From: Planctomycetota bacterium
GTDB lineage: Bacteria; Planctomycetota; Phycisphaerae; Phycisphaerales; UBA1924
Direction: 5' to 3'
NCBI GenBank assembly: GCA_020831805.1
Contig: JAFIFX010000002.1
Location: 372,001 to 436,000 of the forward strand
DNA: 64,000 nt
Shown here: positions 58,558 through 64,000 of the stretch, piece by piece
Numbering within the stretch: the stretch's first letter is position 1
Layout: the number at the start of each line of letters is the position of its first letter
The notes under the pieces: generated by a model
Told to the model about the DNA's origin: nothing
The model's input: only the letters and a program-made list of their open reading frames with translations
The model's database searches: none
Translations under genes and position numbers: made by a program

Positions 58558-58630
58558 GGGGCGGTAGCTCAGTTGGTAGAGCGCATCGTTCGCAATGATG
58601 AGGTCGGGAGTTCGAATCTCCTCCGCTCCA
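58558..58630 (+). tRNA. tRNA-Ala (anticodon CGC)
   Basis: A 73-base cloverleaf without encoded CCA. The acceptor GGGGCGG pairs with CCGCTCC and has the alanine identity pair G3-U70; D arm TAGCTCAGTTGGTAGAGC; anticodon loop TTCGCAA in stem CATCG/TGATG, giving CGC (reads GCG); T arm GGGAG, TTCGAAT, CTCCT. Discriminator A73 fits alanine. Confidence 0.97.
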
Positions 58631-58644
58631 CTCGGCCGTCAGGC

Positions 58645-58688
58645 CCAAAAAAAAAGCTGCGAGCGTCCGCTCGCGGTGTTTTTTTGGC
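58645..58688. terminator. Terminator after tRNA-Ala, likely bidirectional
   Basis: GCGAGCG and CGCTCGC form the stem core, flanked by nine A on the left and seven T on the right, so it works for the tRNA on the plus strand and for the DUF2325 gene on the minus strand. Confidence 0.9.
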
Positions 58689-58707
58689 CCATCGCCGGTC
58701 AACGCCC

Positions 58708-60252
58708 TCAAACCCCGCTGAGCTGCCGTTCCGCCTGCTCCATCACCCGCTCGGCGATCTGCTCGGGGTTGTACCCCGCTGGCAGCAGCACGCAGGCCTT
58801 GCCCGCCTCCCGCGCGTACGCCCGGGCCTCCTCCGCGTGCAGGTGCCCCGCCAGCCGGATCAGCACCAGCACCACCCGCGTGTCCGCCCGCTGGATCGGG
58901 GCCCGCATCGGCTCGCCCGTCCCGTGCTCGGTCAGGCTCACCCACTCGACCCCCGATGGCTCGAACGCGTCGCGGACCCGGTCGATCGCGTCCTGGCGGA
59001 CCTCCCCGCCGATGATCACGATCCCCCCGTCCCGCAGCAGCTCCCGTGCCTCGAGCACCCGCCGGCTCCAGGCCCGCTCCGCGACCGGCGCCGGCCCGGC
59101 CGGGGCCGAGGCTTCCTTCTTGGGCGCCAGGTACCGCCGCACGACCTCACTCGCCGGCTCGGACCCGGGGAACGACCCCGGCGTCACCACGCCGCGCAGG
59201 CTGTCCAGCCGGGGGTCCCCCGCCCGCAGGCCGAGTTCGGCCAGCCGACCGAACGCCTCGTTGATCCGCCTGCAATCGTGCTCGCTCGGCCCGAACTCGC
59301 CCCCGAACTCCCGCGCGTGGTACTTCACCCGGTTCAGCAGCGCGTCGACCTGCTTCTGGTCGGCCCGGCGACGCTCCGCCAGCCCCGCCAGCGTGCGGAC
59401 CTCATCGAGCAACTCGGCGGCCCGTCCCGGGTCCGCGGGCTCCTGCAGCCGCATGTACCGCTCGACGAACACCGCCCGCTCCTGCGTTTCCTTCCGCAGC
59501 CACAGGTGCGCATCGTCCTGGTCCCGGTCCGCGTCGCGCAGCCAGGTCCACTCCAGCGCCACCCGCAACGCCGACGACGCCTCGGCCAGCATCTGGAACG
59601 CCGTCTCCAGCTCCGATCGCTCCAGCACCGACCCGTCGGCGACGGCCTCGCCGCACAGCCGGGCGCTCTCCGCCAGCGCGTCGTAGCAGTCCGCGATCAC
59701 CCGCAGACGGTCATCGCTCGGCTGCACCTCCCGCGGCCAGAACGCCCACAGGAAGCACTCCGGCAGCGCCTTGGCCTCCGCGATCATCTCGTTCATCCGC
59801 TCCAAGATCGGCTTCTCGCGTTCCGGATCCCCCTCCGCGTCTCGCCGCTCGATGTACAGGCGGCACGACGCCGCCTTCAGCGACGCCCGGATCCCGATGA
59901 GCTTCAGGTCGAGCGTCCGCGCCGGCTCGGGCCGCGCGGGCTTGGGCTCGACCTGCTCGGCCGCCCGCTCGACCTGCGCCCGCTCCACCTGGGCCCGCTC
60001 CGTCGCCGTCCCGGCCACCTCCACCGCGACCTTCTGCCCGCCCACCGCCAGCGTCACCACGCCCTTCTCGACGCGTGCCTTCTCCGCCGCGGCCCGCTCG
60101 GCCCGGATCTTCTCCCGCTCGATCCGCTCCGCCTCGGCCAGCACGAACCGCGCCAACTCGGTCGCGACCGACCGTGCCGAGTCCGACCGGGCCATCTGCT
60201 CGCGCAGCAGCGACCGGATCGCGTCCGCCAGTTTGTCCGATTCGTCAGGCAC
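58708..60252 (-). CDS. DUF2325-domain protein with coiled-coil N-terminus
   Basis: A 514-residue protein with three parts. Residues about 1-100 are charged helices (MARSDSARSVATELARFVLA) that could coil. The middle (about 110-380) is helical with no recognised family. The C-terminus (from about 405) has DGGIVIIGGEVRQDAIDRVR and RADTRVVLVLIRLAGHLHAEE, the alpha/beta fold of DUF2325, a nucleotide-binding-like domain often found in proteins of stress response or filament formation. GGAG precedes the GTG at 60252. Nothing in the context shows the substrate. Confidence 0.7.
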   Translation of the reverse strand: MPDESDKLADAIRSLLREQMARSDSARSVATELARFVLAEAERIEREKIRAERAAAEKARVEKGVVTLAVGGQKVAVEVAGTATERAQVERAQVERAAEQVEPKPARPEPARTLDLKLIGIRASLKAASCRLYIERRDAEGDPEREKPILERMNEMIAEAKALPECFLWAFWPREVQPSDDRLRVIADCYDALAESARLCGEAVADGSVLERSELETAFQMLAEASSALRVALEWTWLRDADRDQDDAHLWLRKETQERAVFVERYMRLQEPADPGRAAELLDEVRTLAGLAERRRADQKQVDALLNRVKYHAREFGGEFGPSEHDCRRINEAFGRLAELGLRAGDPRLDSLRGVVTPGSFPGSEPASEVVRRYLAPKKEASAPAGPAPVAERAWSRRVLEARELLRDGGIVIIGGEVRQDAIDRVRDAFEPSGVEWVSLTEHGTGEPMRAPIQRADTRVVLVLIRLAGHLHAEEARAYAREAGKACVLLPAGYNPEQIAERVMEQAERQLSGV

Positions 60253-60370
60253 GGGAACTCCACAGCGGATCCGCCCCCTGCATGCGGATCGTACCACGCG
60301 CGACCCCCATGCCAAGCCCGAACACCTTGGTCGGGGGTGTTTCAACACTCGGAATGTCCGAAAATACACT

Positions 60371-60541
60371 TTATCCGGACCCGGATGAGCCCTTGCCCTC
60401 AAGCTCGTCATCGAACACCGCCCGCAGCGGCGGCGTGTCCAGATCATCAAACTGACCGGCCTTTGCCGCACGGATAAAGGCATAAACCCCAAATCCGGCG
60501 AGCAGCAACGCCATCGGCAGCATGATCAGCAGCACGGTCAT
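60371..60541 (-). CDS. ccoS: Cbb3-type cytochrome oxidase assembly protein CcoS
   Basis: A 56-residue single-helix membrane protein. The N-terminal helix (VLLIMLPMALLLAGFGVYAF) is followed by the family signature AKAGQFDDLDTPPLRAVFDDE, almost diagnostic for CcoS. CcoS is needed for the insertion of heme and copper into cbb3 oxidase. It overlaps ccoI by 4 bases, the usual arrangement. The 118-base gap to the DUF2325 gene has a small GGTGTT/AACACC hairpin and nothing else. Confidence 0.95.
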   Translation of the reverse strand: MTVLLIMLPMALLLAGFGVYAFIRAAKAGQFDDLDTPPLRAVFDDELEGKGSSGSG

Positions 60542-62994
60542 CGCACGCCCCCCCTCTTTTTCAGCGGACGCACCGCGATCGACACCACCACCAGCGAGCT
60601 GATCGGCATGATCACCGCCGCCAGCAGCGCGCTCATCAGCCCGCACATCGCCAGCGTCGCGCCGATCGCGTTGTAGGTCAGCGATGCGCCCAGGCAGATC
60701 CGGATCGTCCGCTTCGTCGACCGCGCCAGCCGCACCAGCTCCACCAGCGGCCGCACGCCCGGCTCCGAGATATAGATGTCCGCCGCTTCGAGCGACGCCT
60801 CCGCCCCGCCGTGCACGGCGATCCCCACCGTCGCCGCCGCCAGCGCCGCCGCGTCGTTGACCCCGTCCCCGACCATCACCACCGGCCGGTCCGACGCCGC
60901 GCACAGCCGCGTCACCAGATCGGCCTTACCCTCGGGCGAGACCCGCCCCTCGGCGTCGGTCACGCCGACCGCCGCCGCGACTTTCCCGACCACCGCCGGA
61001 TCGTCGCCCGACGCCATCCGCACCGACCAGCCCATCGCCCGCAGCGCCGACACCGCCTCGGCGGCGTCATCCCGCACCCGGTCCCCGATCGCGAACACCC
61101 CCGAACCGATCCCCTCGGCCCACACCGCCACCGGCGTCAGCCCGGCATCGAGCGCCCGACGCACCGCGTCCGCATCGACCGCCACGCCCGATTCATCCGC
61201 CACGAACTCAGGCGACCCGACCGCCGCCAGGCCCCCATCAACCCGCCCGCGCACCCCGCGCCCCGACAGATGCTCGCACGCCACGGCGGCGGGGCGGCTC
61301 GGCGCCTCCGCGACGATCGCCCGCCCGATCGGGTGCGCCGACCGTTCCTCCAGCGCCGCCGCGATGCCCCGCAGCCGATCGTCGCCCTCGAACCACGCGG
61401 CGCTCATCCGGCCCTCGGTCACCGTCCCGGTCTTGTCCAGCACCATCGCGCCCGGCCTGGCCAACGCCTCGAGCGCGGCCGCCGACTTGACCAGCGTCCG
61501 CATCCGCGCCGCCCGCCCCAGCGCCACCGACATCGCCATCGGCGTCGCCAGCCCCAGCGCGCACGGGCAGGTGATGATCAGCAGCGCCGTCGCGTGCTCC
61601 AGCGCGGTGTGCGCATCCGCCCGGACCGTCCAGATCACCGTCGTCACCAGCGCCAGCGTCAGCACCACCAGCACGAACCGCCCCGCGATCCGATCGGTCA
61701 GCTGCACGATCGGCGATTTCCGCTCCGACGCCTCGGCGACGAGCCGCATCAGCCGCGCCACCCGCGTCCCCTCGCCCACCGCCGCCACCCGCACCCGCAG
61801 CACCGTCGTCATGTTCACCGACCCCGCCGCCACCGGCGATCCCGCCCGCACCGATACCGGCGCCGACTCCCCGGTCAGCAACGACTCGTCCACCGCCCCA
61901 TGCCCGACCTCGACCACCCCGTCCGCCGGCACGACCTCGCCCGGCCCGACCTCCACCAGCGAGCCCACCGCCACCGACTCGATCGGCGCCCGCCGCGTCG
62001 ATCCGTCCTCCGCCACCAGCACCGCGCTCGTCGGCGTCAGCGTGAGCATCAGCCCCACCTCGTCCGCCGCCGCCCGCTGCTGCCGGTGCTGCACCCACCG
62101 CCCTACCAACAACAGGAACACCAGCACCGCCAGCGAGTCGAAGTAGATCTCCCCCGTTCCCCGCACGGTGTTTGTCACGCCCCACGCCCCGCCCGCCAGC
62201 AGCGCGATCGCGATCGGCAGGTCCAGGTGCGCCGTCCGCGTCCGCAGCGCCGCCAGCGCCCCGCGGAAGAACACCCGCCCCGGCCACGCCAGGCTCACCA
62301 CCCCCAGCCCCATCGACACCCACCGGAACACCCCGTCCCACAGCGGATCGATCCCCGCGATCTCCCCCCCGTACAACGCCACCGCCAGCAGCATGATGTT
62401 CCCCGCCAGCGCGCCCGCGACCGCCACGCGGATCAGGTGCCGCCGGTCCTCCCGCGTCCGCGCATCCCGCGCCGCCTGCCCGCGCGCCGGGTGCACCGGA
62501 TACCCCAGCGAGTCCAACGCCCGCGCGATCCGCGACAGCGCCACCCGCTCGGGATCGAACCGCACCCGCGCGATCCGCGTCCGCACATGCACCCGCGACT
62601 CGATCACCCCCGGCGTCACCCGCCCCAGCCGCTCGACCAGCCACACGCATGCCGCGCAGTGCACGCCCTCGAGCAGCAGGTCCGTCTCCGCCGACCCGTC
62701 CTCAAGTTCCCGCACCGAGGCCGTCCGGAACGCCGGGTCGTCCAGCTCCTCGTACCGCGCCCCCGTGGTCCTCGCCCGTTCCGAAGGCGCCTCCACCGCC
62801 GCGCGCACCCGGTAGTACTGCTCCAGCCCGCCCGCGTGCAGCACGCCCCACACCGTGCGGCAGCCCGCGCAGCAGAACTGCTCCGCCGCCCCCTCCTCGA
62901 ACAACCCCGCCGGAACCGGCAGCCCGCAGTGGCTGCACGAGCACGCCGCCCGCGCCCTGCGGCCAGCCGATGTCTCCACCGCCAGCGTGCTCAC
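60538..62994 (-). CDS. ccoI: Copper-translocating P1B-type ATPase CcoI/FixI
   Basis: An 818-residue copper pump that exports or delivers copper for cbb3 oxidase. The N-terminus has a CSHC and FCCAGC zinc-ribbon-like segment (residues about 18-45), then an HMA domain with GVHCAACVWL (near 111), six to eight membrane helices, the transport motif CPCALG (near 473), the phosphorylation site DKTGT (near 519), the SAHPIGRA segment (HP motif) and GDGVNDAAAL (near 705). These N-terminal features are typical of FixI/CcoI rather than of CopA. It overlaps the genes on both sides by 4 bases. Confidence 0.95.
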   Translation of the reverse strand: MSTLAVETSAGRRARAACSCSHCGLPVPAGLFEEGAAEQFCCAGCRTVWGVLHAGGLEQYYRVRAAVEAPSERARTTGARYEELDDPAFRTASVRELEDGSAETDLLLEGVHCAACVWLVERLGRVTPGVIESRVHVRTRIARVRFDPERVALSRIARALDSLGYPVHPARGQAARDARTREDRRHLIRVAVAGALAGNIMLLAVALYGGEIAGIDPLWDGVFRWVSMGLGVVSLAWPGRVFFRGALAALRTRTAHLDLPIAIALLAGGAWGVTNTVRGTGEIYFDSLAVLVFLLLVGRWVQHRQQRAAADEVGLMLTLTPTSAVLVAEDGSTRRAPIESVAVGSLVEVGPGEVVPADGVVEVGHGAVDESLLTGESAPVSVRAGSPVAAGSVNMTTVLRVRVAAVGEGTRVARLMRLVAEASERKSPIVQLTDRIAGRFVLVVLTLALVTTVIWTVRADAHTALEHATALLIITCPCALGLATPMAMSVALGRAARMRTLVKSAAALEALARPGAMVLDKTGTVTEGRMSAAWFEGDDRLRGIAAALEERSAHPIGRAIVAEAPSRPAAVACEHLSGRGVRGRVDGGLAAVGSPEFVADESGVAVDADAVRRALDAGLTPVAVWAEGIGSGVFAIGDRVRDDAAEAVSALRAMGWSVRMASGDDPAVVGKVAAAVGVTDAEGRVSPEGKADLVTRLCAASDRPVVMVGDGVNDAAALAAATVGIAVHGGAEASLEAADIYISEPGVRPLVELVRLARSTKRTIRICLGASLTYNAIGATLAMCGLMSALLAAVIMPISSLVVVSIAVRPLKKRGGVR

Positions 62995-63767
62995 GGCGTC
63001 GCCTCCTCATCCCGGCACAGCGGGCACGCCGCGTCCGGATCCGCCGGGATCACGCCCGCCTGCACCCCCAGCGCCTCACGCGTCATCGCCGGTGCGCTCA
63101 GCCGCCCCGTCGCCGTGTACACGCCCACCGCCGTCACCAAGAGCCCCGTCACCACCGGCAGCCGCCGATGCAGCGGCCCGGTCAGCAGCTGGATCCCTGC
63201 CCCGAGCAGCGCCATCAGCGGCACCGTCCCCACCCAGAAGGTCCCCATCACCGCCATCCCCCACACCACCGACCCCGTCCCCGCCGCCGTGAACGCGAAC
63301 GCGTACAGCCACCCGCACGGCAACAGCGCCGTCAGCAGCCCGATCGTCCACGCCCGCGGCACCGGACGCAGCCCCATGGCCAACCGGTGCGCCTTCTCCA
63401 TCCGCCGCATCGCCCACTTCGGCAGCCGGACGCGGCCCGTCCGCACCCCAGCGGCCCGCGCCAGCAGCGTCAGCCCGAACAGAACCATCAGCCCTCCGGC
63501 CACGAACGCCGCCGCCCGCTGCACCCCCGCGAACTCGCCCCCGAAGTCGATCGCCGCACCGACCGCCCCCGCCCCGGCCCCCAGCGCCAAGTACGACCCC
63601 AGCCGCCCCCCGTGGTACGCGACCTGCAGCGCCCGCCGGCGCGTCGCACCGTCCCCGTCCGCGCCCAGCGCGAACAGCATCAGCCCGCCGCACATCCCCG
63701 CGCAGTGCGGCGACCCGATCAGCGACGCGACCAGCACGCCCGAAATCAGAACCAGGTACGGGTCCAA
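62991..63767 (-). CDS. SafE/UreH-like membrane protein of the cbb3 cluster
   Basis: A 258-residue polytopic membrane protein of the sulfite exporter TauE/SafE-type family that commonly accompanies ccoI and fixH. GSPHCAGMCGGLMLFALG near residues 17-34 has the metal-binding-type Cys-His pattern; LLPCGWLYAFAFTAAGTGS is the second conserved loop. A C-terminal CPLCRDE tail is an extra Cys pair. It could serve copper import or delivery to the oxidase; the substrate is inferred. It overlaps ccoI by 4 bases. Confidence 0.88.
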   Translation of the reverse strand: MDPYLVLISGVLVASLIGSPHCAGMCGGLMLFALGADGDGATRRRALQVAYHGGRLGSYLALGAGAGAVGAAIDFGGEFAGVQRAAAFVAGGLMVLFGLTLLARAAGVRTGRVRLPKWAMRRMEKAHRLAMGLRPVPRAWTIGLLTALLPCGWLYAFAFTAAGTGSVVWGMAVMGTFWVGTVPLMALLGAGIQLLTGPLHRRLPVVTGLLVTAVGVYTATGRLSAPAMTREALGVQAGVIPADPDAACPLCRDEEATP

Positions 63768-63777
63768 GCCATCCCTC

Positions 63778-64000
63778 TCAATCGATCACGACCTTGTCGG
63801 TGAACAACGCCGGCCGCCCGGCGTGCCCGATCTCGAATCGAAGCTCCCAGATCCCGGCCCGGTGCTCCGGCAGCGAGCCGCGGTACACGCCGGGGCTCGT
63901 CTCGACGAACGCCACCGTGTGCCGGTCCAGCGCGGTCGTCCGGTGGAAGGCGACCGCCTCCACCTCCGCCCCTTCCAGGGGGCGGGCCGAGCCGTCCCGC
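63778..64000 (-). CDS. FixH family protein (5' end cut by window edge)
   Basis: The frame is open to the right edge, so the N-terminal membrane helix is missing; about 74 residues are visible. GSARPLEGAEVEAVAFHRTT, YRGSLPEHRAGIWELRFEI and ALFTDKVVID match the periplasmic beta-sandwich of FixH, a cbb3 oxidase assembly factor. It is followed 10 bases on by the SafE-like gene, giving fixH, SafE-like, ccoI, ccoS, a complete maturation set. The oxidase genes ccoNOQP are expected beyond the edge. Confidence 0.88.
   Translation of the reverse strand, partial: RDGSARPLEGAEVEAVAFHRTTALDRHTVAFVETSPGVYRGSLPEHRAGIWELRFEIGHAGRPALFTDKVVID

Overview
The window is a GC-rich bacterial chromosome segment carrying 52 protein-coding genes that I can support, one tRNA gene and one clear riboswitch. 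Several protein types together point to a planctomycete, most likely class Phycisphaerae: a PEP-CTERM surface protein, a pseudopilin of the planctomycete kind, a beta-propeller ending in a dockerin-like segment, a PA14/propeller/DUF1080 protein, and a FloA/NfeD cluster. This assignment is inference from gene content; no 16S gene is present. No insertion sequence, prophage, CRISPR array or replication origin was seen.

Layout. 1-3756 is the 3' part of rpoC with its terminator. 3853-7895 is a minus-strand series that opens with a cobalamin riboswitch, followed by a PEP-CTERM protein, a propeller/dockerin protein, a pseudopilin and a Bfd-like ferredoxin; this is the most interesting stretch. 7988-15308 holds a Tat-exported asparaginase, a short FloA-like paralogue, a DUF368 membrane protein, a lipoprotein hydrolase, an unknown protein and a YyaL protein carrying an extra DsbD-alpha-like domain. 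15390-18650 has an overlapping minus-strand set (bifunctional nuclease, TruD, HAD phosphatase) and NnrE. 18728-21504 is a plus-strand operon of a CrtQ/HpnB-like glycosyltransferase, ExbD and a TonB-like protein. 21557-25063 is the membrane-microdomain operon nfeD1b-nfeD2-floA. A Nudix gene follows.

25822-30064 is a piece of the division and cell-wall cluster: murC, murB, ddl and an ftsQ-like gene, joined by 4-base overlaps. 30087-30888 has a thioredoxin-like gene and a tiny YqaE/Pmp3 gene. 31003-43517 is a surface-polysaccharide island: rmlB and rmlA, a Wzm/Wzt-type ABC exporter, a methyltransferase, a 1524-residue fusion protein (methyltransferase, coiled coil, NPDV repeats, GH99-like domain, GT4), two GT2 enzymes and a sulfotransferase-like protein. 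The presumed pathway is nucleotide-sugar supply, chain assembly and decoration, then ABC export with chain recognition by the Wzt C-terminal domain.

43686-55714 holds an unknown membrane protein, two tandem paralogous S41 peptidase lipoproteins, a LolA-like exported protein, a DUF4097 lipoprotein, greA, a second membrane protein, a threonine dehydratase, a cysteine-free IscA-like protein and a 1120-residue exported multidomain protein. 55755-58469 is a zinc/manganese ABC uptake operon. tRNA-Ala(CGC) sits at 58558-58630 with its own terminator. 58708-60252 is a DUF2325-type protein. 60371-64000 is a cbb3 cytochrome oxidase maturation cluster (fixH fragment, SafE-like gene, ccoI, ccoS); the oxidase subunits themselves probably lie just beyond the right edge.
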